Assembly: GCF_020615385.1 (NCBI RefSeq) | Contig: NZ_JAJAVB010000027.1 | Location: 124,001 to 188,000, forward strand | DNA from: Jiella soli | GTDB lineage: Bacteria > Pseudomonadota > Alphaproteobacteria > Rhizobiales > Rhizobiaceae | Length of the DNA stretch: 64,000 nt | Direction of reading: 5' to 3' | Part shown: piece by piece, positions 50,998 to 61,280 of the stretch | Layout of the letters: the number at the start of each line of letters is the position of its first letter | Position numbering within the stretch: the first letter of the stretch is position 1 | Notes under the pieces: generated by a model | Told to the model about the DNA's origin: nothing | The model's database searches: none | What the model saw: only the letters and a program-made list of their open reading frames with translations | Position numbers and translations under genes: made by a program

Positions 50998-52826
50998 TGG
51001 AAAATAACCGCAACTTCTTGATCGCCATGGTGCTGTCCGTCGCGGTCCTGGTTGGCTGGCAGTTCCTCGTCGTCAATCCCCGCATGGAGGCACAGCGGCA
51101 GCAGGAACAGGCGCGGACCGAGGCGAATCAGCCCGCCGGTTCGCTGCAGACGCCGCAGACCCCGGCCGGCACGCCGCAGACGGACGTGCCCGCGCCCGCC
51201 GGCCGCGAGAGCGTCGTTCCCGAATCCGCAGGCCAGGTGAAGCCGGCCGAAAGCCGCGACCAGGCAGTCGCCGCCTCCGCGCGCGTCCCCATCGATACGC
51301 CCGCTCTGTCCGGATCGATCAATCTGAAGGGCGCAAGGCTCGACGACCTGCGGCTGAAGAACTACCATGAGACGGTCGACAAGTCCTCGCCGACGATCGT
51401 GCTGTTGTCGCCCGAGGCCGTGCCGAATGCCTATTTCGCCGAGTTCGGCTATCTCGGACAGGACGCCGGCACCCTCCCCGGCCCGACGACCGAATGGCAG
51501 GTCGAGGGCAATCCGACCCTCACCCCGCAGTCGCCGGTCACGCTGACCTACACGAACGATGCCGGCCTGACCTTCGAACGCAAAGTCTCCGTCGACGACA
51601 AGTTCATGTTCACCGTCGACGACACGATCCGCAATGCCGGGTCTCAGCCGGTGACACTGTCCTCCTATGGCCGCGTCGCGCGCTATTCCAAGCCCGAGGT
51701 GGCTGCGAGCTACGTCCTCTTCGAGGGCCTGCTCGGCGTCTTCGGCGAAGCCGGCCTCACCGAGGAAAAGTATTCCGCGATCGAGAGCGACCTCAATCTC
51801 TCGCCGCCGAAGGCCTCCAGCGGCTGGCTGGGCATCACCGACAAATACTGGGCGACGACCCTGATCCCAGAGGGCGGCCAGGCCTTCCAGTCGCGCTTCC
51901 GCTACTTTGCCAATGCCGCGCGGCCGCACTACCAGACCGAATATCTGAAGGACCCGATGACGATTGCGCCGGGCGCGACGGCGACGACGACGTCCCGCAG
52001 CTTCGCCGGCGCCAAGGTGGTCGACGTCATCGACAACTACGAATCGACGCTGAACATTCGCCAGTTCGGCCAGCTGATCGACTGGGGCTGGTTCTATTTC
52101 ATCACCCGGCCGATGTTCCACGGCCTCGACTGGCTCTACCGGCTGTTCGGCAATTTCGGCCTGGCGATCATCTCGATGACCGTCATTCTGAAAATCCTGT
52201 TCTTCCCACTCGCCTCCAAGTCCTACAAATCGATGGCGCGGATGAAGAACCTGCAGCCGAAAATCATCGAGATGCGCGAGCGCTTCAAGGACGACAAGCA
52301 GAAGCAGCAGCAGGAGATGATGCGCCTCTACAAGGAGGAGAAGGTCAATCCGGCGGCCGGCTGCTGGCCCATGCTGATCCAGATTCCTGTCTTCTTCGCG
52401 CTCTACAAGAACCTCTACATCACCATCGAGATGCGGCATGCGCCGTTCTTCGGCTGGATCCAGGATCTCGCGGCACCCGATCCGACCTCGATCTTCAACC
52501 TGTTCGGCCTGATCCCGATCACCCTGCCGCACATGCTGATGATCGGCGTCTGGCCGCTGCTGATGGGCATCACGATGTTCATCCAGATGCGGCTCAACCC
52601 GACGCCGCCGGACCCGACCCAGCAGATGATCTTCACCTGGATGCCGGTGGTCTTCACCTTCATGCTGTCGTCCTTCCCGGCGGGCCTCGTGATCTACTGG
52701 ACCTGCAACAACTTCCTATCGATCATCCAGCAGTCGGTGATCATGAAGCGCAACGGCGCCAAGATCGAGCTGTTCGACAATCTGAGGGCGGCCTTCCGAC
52801 GACGGGAAAAGACGTCCGAGGGCTGA
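50997..52826 (+). CDS. yidC: Membrane protein insertase YidC
   Basis: A 609-residue insertase. The N-terminal anchor FLIAMVLSVAVLVGWQFLVV is followed by a Pro/Gln-rich linker and a large periplasmic beta domain (to about residue 355). The conserved five-segment insertase core includes FGLAIISMTVILKILFFPLA, KSYKSMARMKNLQPKI and FPAGLVIYWTCNNFLSIIQQ. It inserts and folds inner-membrane proteins with or without Sec. A strong terminator follows, separating it from the acetyltransferase gene. Confidence 0.97.
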   Translation: MENNRNFLIAMVLSVAVLVGWQFLVVNPRMEAQRQQEQARTEANQPAGSLQTPQTPAGTPQTDVPAPAGRESVVPESAGQVKPAESRDQAVAASARVPIDTPALSGSINLKGARLDDLRLKNYHETVDKSSPTIVLLSPEAVPNAYFAEFGYLGQDAGTLPGPTTEWQVEGNPTLTPQSPVTLTYTNDAGLTFERKVSVDDKFMFTVDDTIRNAGSQPVTLSSYGRVARYSKPEVAASYVLFEGLLGVFGEAGLTEEKYSAIESDLNLSPPKASSGWLGITDKYWATTLIPEGGQAFQSRFRYFANAARPHYQTEYLKDPMTIAPGATATTTSRSFAGAKVVDVIDNYESTLNIRQFGQLIDWGWFYFITRPMFHGLDWLYRLFGNFGLAIISMTVILKILFFPLASKSYKSMARMKNLQPKIIEMRERFKDDKQKQQQEMMRLYKEEKVNPAAGCWPMLIQIPVFFALYKNLYITIEMRHAPFFGWIQDLAAPDPTSIFNLFGLIPITLPHMLMIGVWPLLMGITMFIQMRLNPTPPDPTQQMIFTWMPVVFTFMLSSFPAGLVIYWTCNNFLSIIQQSVIMKRNGAKIELFDNLRAAFRRREKTSEG

Positions 52827-52854
52827 GCGGTCCGAACCGCTTCTGCGATCGATC

Positions 52855-52882
52855 GGGCCGGCATGATGCCGGCCCTTTCTTT
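52855..52882 (+). terminator. Rho-independent terminator after yidC
   Basis: GGGCCGGC and GCCGGCCC form a perfect 8-bp stem with a 5-base loop, followed by TTTCTTT. Confidence 0.85.
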
Positions 52883-52895
52883 GTGAAAGGCTGCC

Positions 52896-53534
52896 ATGCA
52901 CGGACCCTCGCCCGACACGCTCTATCCCCTCCCCGGCTTTCCGAGGGCGGTGTTCCTGAAGAACGTCGTCACCCGGCCGAACATCGTCGTTGGCGACTAC
53001 AGCTATTATGACGATCCAGAGGGGGCCGAGCGCTTCGAAGAGCGCAACGTGCTCCACCATTTCGACTTCTACGGCGACCGGCTGGTGATCGGCCGCTTCG
53101 TCGCGATCGCGGCGGGAACGCGCTTCGTCATGAACGGCGCCAACCACGCCATGGGCGGCTTTTCGACCTATCCGTTCAACATCTTTCAGCAAGGCTGGGA
53201 GGAAGGCTTCGATCCCGCGTCCTGGACGAACCAGAGCCGCGGCGACACCGTCGTCGGCAACGACGTCTGGCTCGGCATGGAGAGCCTCGTCATGCCCGGC
53301 GTGACGATCGGCGACGGCGCGATCGTGGCGGCCCGGTCGACAATCATCTCTGACGTGCCGCCCTATGCCGTCGTCGGCGGCAATCCGGCACGCCTGATCC
53401 GCATGCGGTTCGACGCGGAGACCGTGGCAAGGCTTCTGGCGGTCGCCTGGTGGGACTGGACGGCCGAAAAGATCACACGCAATCTGGGCGCCATTCGTGG
53501 CGCCGAAATCGACCGGCTGGAGGCGGCGAAATGA
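52896..53534 (+). CDS. Vat/CatB-type xenobiotic O-acetyltransferase (hexapeptide repeat)
   Basis: A 212-residue left-handed beta-helix acetyltransferase. The catalytic His lies in [15 protein letters not shown]. Hexapeptide repeats are visible in [20 protein letters not shown] and [20 protein letters not shown], ending with [14 protein letters not shown]. Relatives acetylate streptogramin A or chloramphenicol, but chromosomal members often act on other, unknown acceptors, so resistance should not be assumed. It begins right after the yidC terminator and overlaps engB by 4 bases (ATGA). It interrupts the usual yidC-engB neighbourhood. Confidence 0.87.
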   Translation: MHGPSPDTLYPLPGFPRAVFLKNVVTRPNIVVGDYSYYDDPEGAERFEERNVLHHFDFYGDRLVIGRFVAIAAGTRFVMNGANHAMGGFSTYPFNIFQQGWEEGFDPASWTNQSRGDTVVGNDVWLGMESLVMPGVTIGDGAIVAARSTIISDVPPYAVVGGNPARLIRMRFDAETVARLLAVAWWDWTAEKITRNLGAIRGAEIDRLEAAK

Positions 53535-54199
53535 CGGGCGAACCCTCTTCGACCAACGAGACCGGCGAGGCCGAACGGCGCTTCTTCGCCAAGCCCTGGA
53601 TCTTCGTGCGCGGCGTGCCGTCGATGAAGTTCCTGCCACCCGAGGGCCCGCCGGAGATCGCCTTCGCGGGCCGCTCCAATGTCGGCAAGTCCTCGCTGAT
53701 CAATGCCCTGCTCGGCCAGAAGGGTCTTGCCCGCACCTCCAACACGCCGGGGCGGACGCAGGAGCTGAACTTCTTCGTGCCGGACGGCTTTGGCGATCCG
53801 GCCGCCGGCCTGCCGCCGATCGCGCTCGTCGACATGCCGGGCTACGGCTACGCCAAGGCGCCGAAGGACCAGGTGGACTCCTGGACGGCCCTCGTCTTCG
53901 ACTATCTGCGGGGCCGTCCAAGCCTGAAGCGCGTCTTCCTGCTGATCGACGCCCGGCACGGGCTGAAGGCCAATGACGGCGAGGTGATGGACCTCCTCGA
54001 CAAGGCTGCGATGTCCTACCAGATCGTTCTGACCAAGATCGACAAGATCAAGCCGCCGGCCGTCCCAAAGCTGACCGAGGCGACGCTTCTCGCCATCAAG
54101 CGCCGGCCCGCCGCCTATCCGAGCCTGATCGCGACCTCGTCGGAAAAGGGCGTCGGCCTCGACGATCTGAAGGCGGAGATCCTCAGCTTCGCCGTGTGA
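53531..54199 (+). CDS. engB: Ribosome biogenesis GTP-binding protein YihA/YsxC (EngB)
   Basis: A 222-residue essential GTPase for 50S subunit assembly. G1 [16 protein letters not shown]2/linker [13 protein letters not shown]3 DMPGYGYA, G4 LTKIDKI, G5 SSEKGVG. ATG 53531 is coupled to the acetyltransferase stop. Its 3' end overlaps the oppositely directed phosphatase gene by 17 bases. argB, which often follows engB in Rhizobiales, is absent here. Confidence 0.96.
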   Translation: MTGEPSSTNETGEAERRFFAKPWIFVRGVPSMKFLPPEGPPEIAFAGRSNVGKSSLINALLGQKGLARTSNTPGRTQELNFFVPDGFGDPAAGLPPIALVDMPGYGYAKAPKDQVDSWTALVFDYLRGRPSLKRVFLLIDARHGLKANDGEVMDLLDKAAMSYQIVLTKIDKIKPPAVPKLTEATLLAIKRRPAAYPSLIATSSEKGVGLDDLKAEILSFAV

Positions 54200-54668
54200 C
54201 GTCGGCGCGGCCGCCGGCCGGCAGAAGCCGCTCACGGATGCGCGCCTCGATCCGCCGGAAGACGTCGCGATAGGCATCGAGGATCTGCTCGCGCGAACCG
54301 GTTGCGGCAGAGGGGTCCGGCATCGGCCAGAACTCGACGTCCACGGAGCTGGTGCCGGTCGCGTCCAGCGCCGCGTGATGGGCCTCGGGTGCCATGGTGA
54401 CGATCAGGTCGAAATAGCTGTCCTCGAGGTCCTCGTAGCGCTGTGGCCGTCGCTCGCCGAGGTCGAGGCCCTGCTCGGCAAGCACGATGTCTACGAAAGG
54501 ATCGCGCTGGCCGGAGCGGACACCTGCCGAGGCGATGTAGACCGAGGACGGCAGGACCTTCCGCGCGATCGCCTCGGCAATGGGCGAGCGGATCGAGTTC
54601 ATCCCACACAGAAACAGCACCGAGGTGACGCGGACGGGCGGCTCCGCGGGATCTTTCGGCCCGCTCAT
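54183..54668 (-). CDS. Low-molecular-weight protein tyrosine phosphatase / ArsC-like
   Basis: A 161-residue protein with the phosphatase P-loop C-x5-R-S ([18 protein letters not shown]) near the N-terminus and the acid-loop Asp in WPMPDPSAA. It may be a tyrosine phosphatase or a thioredoxin-linked arsenate reductase; no ars genes are near. In other Rhizobiales it follows UPF0262, as here, with 92 bases between. Confidence 0.88.
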   Translation of the reverse strand: MSGPKDPAEPPVRVTSVLFLCGMNSIRSPIAEAIARKVLPSSVYIASAGVRSGQRDPFVDIVLAEQGLDLGERRPQRYEDLEDSYFDLIVTMAPEAHHAALDATGTSSVDVEFWPMPDPSAATGSREQILDAYRDVFRRIEARIRERLLPAGGRADVTRRS

Positions 54669-54760
54669 CGCAAGATTCCCACTGTCCGATCGCCGCGCAC
54701 GGGCCTCAGGCTGGCCGGCAGTGCCGAACCGCGAGGGTCCGCAGCGCGCGCCATGGCCGC

Positions 54761-55249
54761 TCAGCTCCGCCGGTGAAGGACGCAGATCAGCGTGAACAGG
54801 CGCCGGGCGGTGTCGAGGTCGACGCCGATCTTGCCCTCGAGCCGTTCCATCAGCGTCTGCGAACCGTCGTTGTGGATGCCCCGCCGGCCCATGTCGATCG
54901 CCTCGATCTGCTGCGGCGTCGCCGAGCGGATCGCCTCGTAGTAGCTGTCGCAGATCATGAAATAGTCCTTGATCACCCGCCGGAACGGCGTCAGCGACAG
55001 GATGTGCGTCACCAGCGTCTCATCGGCCTCGTTGCGGATGTCGAAGACCAGCCGCTTGTCGGCGAGCGAGAGCTTCAGCTTGAACCGCGCACCCTCCGGC
55101 GCGCCCACCGGATTGAAGACGTTCTCCTCGATGAGGTCGAAGATCGCCACGGCCCGCTCGTGCTCGATGTCTGGCGTGGTGCGGCCGATGGTTTCGTCGA
55201 GTTCGACGTCGACGAGGCGGCCGCCGGGCTGTTCGCGCTTGTCGGCCAT
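54761..55249 (-). CDS. UPF0262 family protein
   Basis: A 162-residue cytoplasmic protein of the uncharacterised UPF0262 family. Seen: [40 protein letters not shown] and a C-terminal [23 protein letters not shown] 55249 lies 14 bases after the hisD stop, so it is in the hisD operon. Function unknown. Confidence 0.92.
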   Translation of the reverse strand: MADKREQPGGRLVDVELDETIGRTTPDIEHERAVAIFDLIEENVFNPVGAPEGARFKLKLSLADKRLVFDIRNEADETLVTHILSLTPFRRVIKDYFMICDSYYEAIRSATPQQIEAIDMGRRGIHNDGSQTLMERLEGKIGVDLDTARRLFTLICVLHRRS

Positions 55250-55263
55250 CACGCCACCCGCCG

Positions 55264-56556
55264 TCAGAGATTGAGCCGGATCGACACCGACCGGCCATGC
55301 GCATCGAGGCCTTCGACCCGCGCGAGTTCGATCGCCGCCGGACCGAGCGCGCGAAGCTGCTCCGCCCCGAGCTTCAGGATCGAGGTTCGCTTGACGAAAT
55401 CGAGGACCGACAGGCCGGAGGAAAAGCGCGCCGAACGCGCCGTCGGTAGGACATGGTTGGAGCCGCCGACATAGTCGCCGATCACCTCGGGCGTGTAGCG
55501 GCCGAGGAAGACGGCACCGGCATTGCGGATCATGCCGAGGAGGCTCTCGGGATCCTCGACCGCAAGTTCCAGATGTTCCGGCGCGATGCGGTCGCAGAGG
55601 GCCGGCGCGTCGGCGAGCGATTCCACGGTGATGATTGCCCCGAAGTCGCGCCAGCTGGCGCGGGCGGTGTCGGACCGCGACAGGGTGGCAAGCTGGCGCT
55701 CCACCGCCTCGGCGACTCGGGTTCCGAAGTCGGCGTCGTCGCTGATGAGGATCGACTGTGCGGCCGTATCGTGTTCGGCCTGGCTGAGCAGGTCGGCGGC
55801 GATCCAGTCCGGGTCGTTCTGTCCGTCGGCGATGACGAGAATCTCCGAAGGCCCGGCGATCATGTCGATGCCGACGGTGCCGAAGACCTGGCGCTTGGCC
55901 GCCGCGACATAGGCATTGCCGGGCCCGACGATCTTGGCGACGGGCGCGATCGTCTTGGTGCCATAGGCGAGCGCTGCGACCGCCTGGGCGCCGCCGATCC
56001 GGTAGATCTCGGTGACGCCGCAGAGCTTTGCCGCCGCGAGCACCAGCGGGTTCAGTTGCCCCCGCATGGCAGGAACGGCCATGACGATCCGCTCGACGCC
56101 GGCGACCGTCGCCGGCACGGCGTTCATCAACACCGAGGAGGGGTAGCTCGCCGTGCCGCCCGGCACATAGAGGCCGACCGATTCGACCGGCGTCCAGCGA
56201 CTGCCGAGTTCGACGCCGAGGGCGTCGACATAGCGATCATCCTCGGGCTTCTGGCGGGCGTGATGCGACCGGATCCGGTCATGTGCGATGGTGAGTGCGT
56301 CAAGTGTTTCGGGCGAGGTCGCCGCAAAGGCGGCGTCGACCTCGTCCTGGGACACGCGCAGGCTGGCAGGCGTCAGCTCGAGCCGGTCGAACTTCGCGGT
56401 CAGCTCGATGAGAGCGGCATCGCCCTCCTCGCGCACCCTCGCGACGATCTCGCGCACCACCTGATCGACGTCGGCCGCAGCTTCCCGTTTGGCCGAGAGA
56501 AGCGCCGCGAACTCCCGTTCGAACGTTGCGTCCGCTGTTGTGAGCCGCCTGGGCAC
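55264..56556 (-). CDS. hisD: Histidinol dehydrogenase
   Basis: A 430-residue enzyme for the last two oxidations of histidine synthesis. Seen: [71 protein letters not shown], and the zinc/catalytic region [17 protein letters not shown]. The start is GTG 56556, preceded by AGGAGAGGA; the frame remains open upstream but with no better site. DUF2948 precedes it by 80 bases. Confidence 0.96.
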   Translation of the reverse strand: MPRRLTTADATFEREFAALLSAKREAAADVDQVVREIVARVREEGDAALIELTAKFDRLELTPASLRVSQDEVDAAFAATSPETLDALTIAHDRIRSHHARQKPEDDRYVDALGVELGSRWTPVESVGLYVPGGTASYPSSVLMNAVPATVAGVERIVMAVPAMRGQLNPLVLAAAKLCGVTEIYRIGGAQAVAALAYGTKTIAPVAKIVGPGNAYVAAAKRQVFGTVGIDMIAGPSEILVIADGQNDPDWIAADLLSQAEHDTAAQSILISDDADFGTRVAEAVERQLATLSRSDTARASWRDFGAIITVESLADAPALCDRIAPEHLELAVEDPESLLGMIRNAGAVFLGRYTPEVIGDYVGGSNHVLPTARSARFSSGLSVLDFVKRTSILKLGAEQLRALGPAAIELARVEGLDAHGRSVSIRLNL

Positions 56557-56635
56557 GTCGCCTGATCCTCTCCTGTCGCCAGCCCTGTAGGGGTCGCGGA
56601 AACCGACAAAAGCCACCCGCGCCGAACGATCGCGG

Positions 56636-57097
56636 CTAGCGCTCCGGTCCCTCGTGGTCCGGCCGCGATTCGGTGCTCCAGGCGCCACCGACATCGGCGA
56701 GTTGCGCCTCGACCACTTCAACGTCGAGCCTTATCGCGGAGCCGCCGGCAAAAACAAGCTCGATGACGCCGGAGGGCTCTTCCTTGGGGGTGAAGCGGAT
56801 CGCCAGGAGCACGAGCACCTGATCCTCGCTCGCCGCCGCAAGGCCCAGCCGCCGAGCCCCGAGCACGCGGTCGAAATGCAGCACCGCGCGGCGCCGCTCG
56901 TATTCGCGCCGCCGCAGCCGCGACCAGAGCGATCCGCCGACCGCCCCCTCCCAGACGAAGCGGTTCATCTCCAGGACAAACTGCTTTTCACGCGGCAGGA
57001 AGCGCAGGTCCGACATCTTGACCACCGCATCCTGGCAATGAGCCGACAGGATCGCGAGATCGTCGGAGTCGACGGCGAGGAGGCGCAGGCGGTCCAT
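56636..57097 (-). CDS. DUF2948 family protein
   Basis: A 153-residue protein of the rhizobial DUF2948 family: LLAVDSDDLAILSAHCQDAV, RFLPREKQFVLEMNRFVWE and a C-terminal GSAIRLDVEVVEAQLADVGG. Function unknown, but it is consistently upstream of hisD in Rhizobiales. ATG 57097 is chosen because family similarity begins there; the frame is open for 520 bases upstream without further support. Confidence 0.88.
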   Translation of the reverse strand: MDRLRLLAVDSDDLAILSAHCQDAVVKMSDLRFLPREKQFVLEMNRFVWEGAVGGSLWSRLRRREYERRRAVLHFDRVLGARRLGLAAASEDQVLVLLAIRFTPKEEPSGVIELVFAGGSAIRLDVEVVEAQLADVGGAWSTESRPDHEGPER

Positions 57098-57328
57098 TGG
57101 GGCGGGGTCACTCTCTGGCTCGGTTTCTTGCCGCGATGCAACTAGGTTCCGGATGCGCCGCCGCAAGCGCAAAGGCGGACGGCGGAGGCAGCAAGATGCG
57201 CCAAACGGGTCGGAACGGACGCGCGTGTCGGCGTTCAGCGCTCCTTTACCCTGGCGCGGGATAGTGTTGGCGGCGAGCGCGGCCGCGAACCAACGCTCAT
57301 CGCTTAGAACCGCGCAGGAGGAGGCTCG

Positions 57329-58519
57329 ATGTCCGCCTTGAAGGCCGATGACGGAGCGCTGCCGCGGCAGACGCCGACCCGCTTTGCCGCCCTCGACGGC
57401 TGGCGGGGGATCTGCGCCCTTCTCGTCGTCTGCTTCCATGCACCGGTCGCCGGCTTCATCCATGAGGGCGCCTTCTTCCGGCACGCCTTTCTCTTCGTCG
57501 ACTTCTTCTTCGTCCTCTCCGGCTTCGTGATCACGCATGCCTTCTATGGCCGATTGCGCGCGGAACAGAGCTTCGGACGGTTCTTCGGCGCAAGGCTGTT
57601 TCGCGTCTATCCCCTGCACCTCTTCATGCTCGCCCTGTTCGTCGGCTTCGAGGTCTTCCTCGCCGTGACGCGGGGGCCGGGCGAGGCGTTCCAGGAGGGC
57701 AGTTCACTCCCCGCCCTTGCCCACAATCTCTTGATGACCCACTCCTTCGGCTTCCTGTCCGGCCTCAGCTGGAACTATCCGAGCTGGAGCATTTCGGCCG
57801 AGCTTCTCGCCTATGGGCTGTTCGCACTGGTGGTGATCCGGGCGCCGCGCGCACTGATCCCGCTCGCACTCGCGACCATGGCCGTCGGAGTAGTGGTGAT
57901 CGCGCGGCTGGACGGGACCATCGACACGACCTTCCATCTCGGCTGGCTGCGCTGCCTCGTGGGCTTCTCGCTCGGCACGGTGATCCGCCGGGTTCTTTGG
58001 ACGGACGGGCAGGAGGCGTCCGCGGGAGAGAATTCGGCCGCCTGGACCATCGCAGAACTTGCCATCGTCGCCATGGTCGTCGTCTTCGTCGACAGGCTCG
58101 GCGGCACCATCCTCTCGCTCGCCGCCCCCTTCGTCTTCGGCTTCGCCCTCTATGTCTTCGCGCATGAGGGCGGCCTCGTCAGCCGGGTCCTGAAATCGGC
58201 GCCGATCGCCTTTCTCGGCGCCATCTCCTATTCGATCTACATGACCCATGCCTTCGTGATCTCGCGCGCCGAAAACGTCGCGACGGTCCTCGGCAACAAG
58301 ATCCATTGGCCGATCTTCTCCGCCGCCCTCGACGGCAAGCGGCTGATGGGGGCGAACGAGGCCGAGGCGCTTCTCGCCCTCGGACTGATCGTCGGAGCGA
58401 CGCTCCTCGCGAGCGCCCTCACCTACCGCTTCGTCGAGCTTCCAGGTATCGCGCTCGGCCGGACGTTCCTGACTCGCGGAGACCGGCGCCCCACGGCCTC
58501 CCGGCGCGCGGCCGCCTGA
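57329..58519 (+). CDS. Acyltransferase family 3 membrane protein (OafA/YrhL-like)
   Basis: A 396-residue integral membrane protein with about ten segments. The N-terminal family signature FAALDGWRGICALLVVCFHA contains the active-site His, then VDFFFVLSGFVITHAFYGRL. Such enzymes add acetyl or other acyl groups to surface polysaccharides. It is the first gene of the polysaccharide cluster that runs to the right edge. Confidence 0.92.
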   Translation: MSALKADDGALPRQTPTRFAALDGWRGICALLVVCFHAPVAGFIHEGAFFRHAFLFVDFFFVLSGFVITHAFYGRLRAEQSFGRFFGARLFRVYPLHLFMLALFVGFEVFLAVTRGPGEAFQEGSSLPALAHNLLMTHSFGFLSGLSWNYPSWSISAELLAYGLFALVVIRAPRALIPLALATMAVGVVVIARLDGTIDTTFHLGWLRCLVGFSLGTVIRRVLWTDGQEASAGENSAAWTIAELAIVAMVVVFVDRLGGTILSLAAPFVFGFALYVFAHEGGLVSRVLKSAPIAFLGAISYSIYMTHAFVISRAENVATVLGNKIHWPIFSAALDGKRLMGANEAEALLALGLIVGATLLASALTYRFVELPGIALGRTFLTRGDRRPTASRRAAA

Positions 58520-58757
58520 TCCCCAACGAGGCCCGGACGTCCGCCTTCAGCGCCGCGGAGTCGGGTCAACTCCTATTTGCAAAGTGAGCGATCGCGAGCG
58601 TGTGGACTTCGGTCGAAGCTCGCCCGAGCGGGATCCCTCGTAAACCAGTGAAGCTTCGTGCCGACACGTCAGCTGCGCCTCGGCAGGCCGGTTCAGGGTC
58701 TCGGGACGGCCTGCATCTTTCAGCGCATGCGCAGACCTTGCCGATAGCGTCCCGCGC

Positions 58758-60080
58758 TCAGCGCCGCGCCGCGCGCACCTCGTTGCAGGCCAGCAGGCGG
58801 AGCCCGGCCACCGAGAACCAGACCAGCATCCAGATCGGGTTGGCGCGCTCGAAGAGGAAGGACTCCAGGAAGGAGCCGAGCAGGAGATAGGTCAGGATCA
58901 TCAGGAAGAGATCGCCGAGGCGTCGGCTCTCCGGATCGCGCCCCACCCGTTGATAGTCGAGGAGCGGCAGGATCGCGAGCATCAGGACGGCAAGGCAGAG
59001 GCCCGGCCAGCCCATGGAGATCAGGATGTCGATATAGCCGTTATGGGCGTTCGGGCTGCCGCGCGGATCCCAGGAAAGCTCGAAATTGCGTTCTGTGCCC
59101 TCGACCACCGGCGTCTGCCAGAAGCTGTTGAGGCCGAAGCCGGTCCATTCGTGGCCGTGGAACACTTCGAAGGCAAAACGCCAGATGTCCATGCGGCCGG
59201 TGTAGGTGGTGCCAGGCGCGATCGCCTGCACGATGTGGTTCAGGGCCGGCGAGAGCACCGTGCCGACGGTGAACAGCGCCATCACGACCAGCATCCCCGC
59301 GATCGCGACGGAGAGGAGCTTGCGCCCTCCGAACAGCCGAAGAAAGATGATGCTCGCAGCGACGACCGGCAGGAGCAGCGTCGAGGTCTTCGATCCCGTC
59401 TTCAGGACGAAAAGCGCCGACAGGAGCGCGATGGCGAAGCCGATCAGCCGGTTTCCGGTCCGAAACAGATAGACGCCGCAGAAGAAGAACGAGCCGATCA
59501 CCGCGCCGGCGATGTTCTTGTGCGAATAGACGCCGCGCCATAGGCCGGCATGCACCCCGCCCTCGTCCGACCCGTCGTCGATCGCAAGATGCGGAAGCGC
59601 GATGACACCGAGATAGCAGAGTCCGAGAGCCGCGAGAACGGCAAGGATCAGCGCGATCCGGAAGGCTTTCGGATCGCGCGGAAAGCACAGGACGCCGGTG
59701 ACCGCGACCATCGCGACGACCGTGAACAGCGCCGATCGGAAGGCATTTTCCGCATACGGCGCCCAGAGCGCGCTGGCGCCGAGCCAGGCGACCATCAGCA
59801 TCCAGGTCGGCCGCAGCAGCGAGCCGATCACGAAGCGGTCGCTGAAGACGACATGGCCGGCCAGAACGATCGCGGCCAGGCTCGAATAACCGAGCTGGTT
59901 GATCGCATTGCCGGCGTCCAGCTTGCCGCTGAAGGTGACGGCGAAGGGCGTGAAGGTGACGAGGAGTGCCGTCAGAACCCCGGCCGCGACCAGCAGCCGC
60001 GCGAAATCGGTCCACGCCTCCTCGCGCCCGATCGCCGCCGCGTCAGTTCTGCTCGGGACGTCGATACTGTTCATTGACAT
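58758..60080 (-). CDS. O-antigen ligase / polymerase family membrane protein (Wzy_C)
   Basis: A 440-residue protein with about twelve membrane segments and a large loop carrying the Wzy_C/WaaL-type sequence GRMDIWRFAFEVFHGHEWTG and WDPRGSPNAHNGYIDILISM (conserved His). It either polymerises or ligates polysaccharide repeat units in the periplasm; sequence alone does not decide. It overlaps the upstream glycosyltransferase gene by 38 bases. The ATGs at 60080 and 60074 are alternatives. Confidence 0.88.
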   Translation of the reverse strand: MSMNSIDVPSRTDAAAIGREEAWTDFARLLVAAGVLTALLVTFTPFAVTFSGKLDAGNAINQLGYSSLAAIVLAGHVVFSDRFVIGSLLRPTWMLMVAWLGASALWAPYAENAFRSALFTVVAMVAVTGVLCFPRDPKAFRIALILAVLAALGLCYLGVIALPHLAIDDGSDEGGVHAGLWRGVYSHKNIAGAVIGSFFFCGVYLFRTGNRLIGFAIALLSALFVLKTGSKTSTLLLPVVAASIIFLRLFGGRKLLSVAIAGMLVVMALFTVGTVLSPALNHIVQAIAPGTTYTGRMDIWRFAFEVFHGHEWTGFGLNSFWQTPVVEGTERNFELSWDPRGSPNAHNGYIDILISMGWPGLCLAVLMLAILPLLDYQRVGRDPESRRLGDLFLMILTYLLLGSFLESFLFERANPIWMLVWFSVAGLRLLACNEVRAARR

Positions 60081-61023
60081 GTCCGAATTCGCCGAAGAGG
60101 CGGCCGACCGCGACCTGCAGATGGTAGAGCCCGATCGTCGGCGACCCGGTTCTGAGGCCGAGCGCAAGGGAGCGGAACGGCGAGGCGGCGAGCAGCGCCG
60201 CGCTCTTGGCAAGGCGCTTCGCCTTCGCGTTCGGACCGACGCGCCGCCTGGCCTCGATCATGGTCGAGAGCGCGCCGTTGCGCAGGCTGCGCGCGTTCAG
60301 CCAGGAAAACTCCGTCCGCCGCGCCGGCACCGTCTCGAACACAGGCGCCTCGGCGCACCAGCCGAAGGTGAAGCCGCGCTCGCGGCAGCGCGAGTAGAAG
60401 TCGGCGTCGCCGCCGCCGACGAAGTTGAAGGCGGTGTCGAGGAAGGGCGCGCCCATCGCTTCGAGAACCGTGCGGCGGATGACCACGTTGCCGGACGAGA
60501 AGAGGATCGGCACGCGGCCGGTCTCACGGTAGTGCGGCGTGAAGACCGGATGGCGCAGGAAGGCGGCTCGGGCTCCAGGCTCGAAACGCGGCATCTGCGG
60601 GCCGCCCACCATATCGGCGGAAAGCGTCTCGGCAGCCGTCACGAGCCGCTCCAGCCACTCCTCGCAGGCGATCTCGTCGTCATCGATGACGAGGAGATGG
60701 CGCATTGCCGGAAAGCGTTCCAGCGCCGTCGCCCAGCCGGCATTGTAGGCCGAGCAGTTTCCGCGCTCATGGGCGATGATGACGAGGCCTTCGATCCGGC
60801 CGCTCTCGAAGAGCGGCGTCGCCGCGGCGAGCCCCGCCCGCCCCTCGTCGTCGTTCTCCATCACGATCACCGCGAAGGGCCGGTCGGTCTTCTGCGCGGC
60901 GAGCGATTCCAGCGTCGCCACGAGATGGTCCGGTCGGCGGAACGTCGGCAACGTCACGACAGCCTCGAAGCGGCTTGCATCGAGGCTGGGAGACACGCAG
61001 GCGATGGTGATCTGGTCGGTCAT
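60043..61023 (-). CDS. Family 2 glycosyltransferase
   Basis: A 326-residue GT-A fold enzyme. VVTLPTFRRPDHLVATLESL is the N-terminal nucleotide-sugar site, LLVIDDDEIACEEWL gives the DxD metal motif, and FNFVGGGDADFYSRCRERGF the acceptor region. ATG 61023 has AAGGAAGG just upstream. It is co-transcribed with the O-antigen ligase-like gene. The sugar transferred is unknown. Confidence 0.9.
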   Translation of the reverse strand: MTDQITIACVSPSLDASRFEAVVTLPTFRRPDHLVATLESLAAQKTDRPFAVIVMENDDEGRAGLAAATPLFESGRIEGLVIIAHERGNCSAYNAGWATALERFPAMRHLLVIDDDEIACEEWLERLVTAAETLSADMVGGPQMPRFEPGARAAFLRHPVFTPHYRETGRVPILFSSGNVVIRRTVLEAMGAPFLDTAFNFVGGGDADFYSRCRERGFTFGWCAEAPVFETVPARRTEFSWLNARSLRNGALSTMIEARRRVGPNAKAKRLAKSAALLAASPFRSLALGLRTGSPTIGLYHLQVAVGRLFGEFGHVNEQYRRPEQN

Positions 61024-61280
61024 GACCTTCCTTGAGCGGCCGAAGCGGCGTCCGCGGCACGAAATCAGAAGAAGGTGAAGATTTCGTCGCTTCGGCGGGC
61101 CGGCCCTTCCGGCAGCTTGTCCTGCCAAGGCTCGAAAGATCAATGGATTGGGGCCGTCGGGCGGCAGGATCGCGAGGCTCTCACCATCACGGTTTCGAAA
61201 CAGTTTACGCAAAGCCATTAGCCTGACGTCAACGGGTCGGGTGGCAGGATGCAGCATGATGGAAAGGCCCTGACCGTCCC

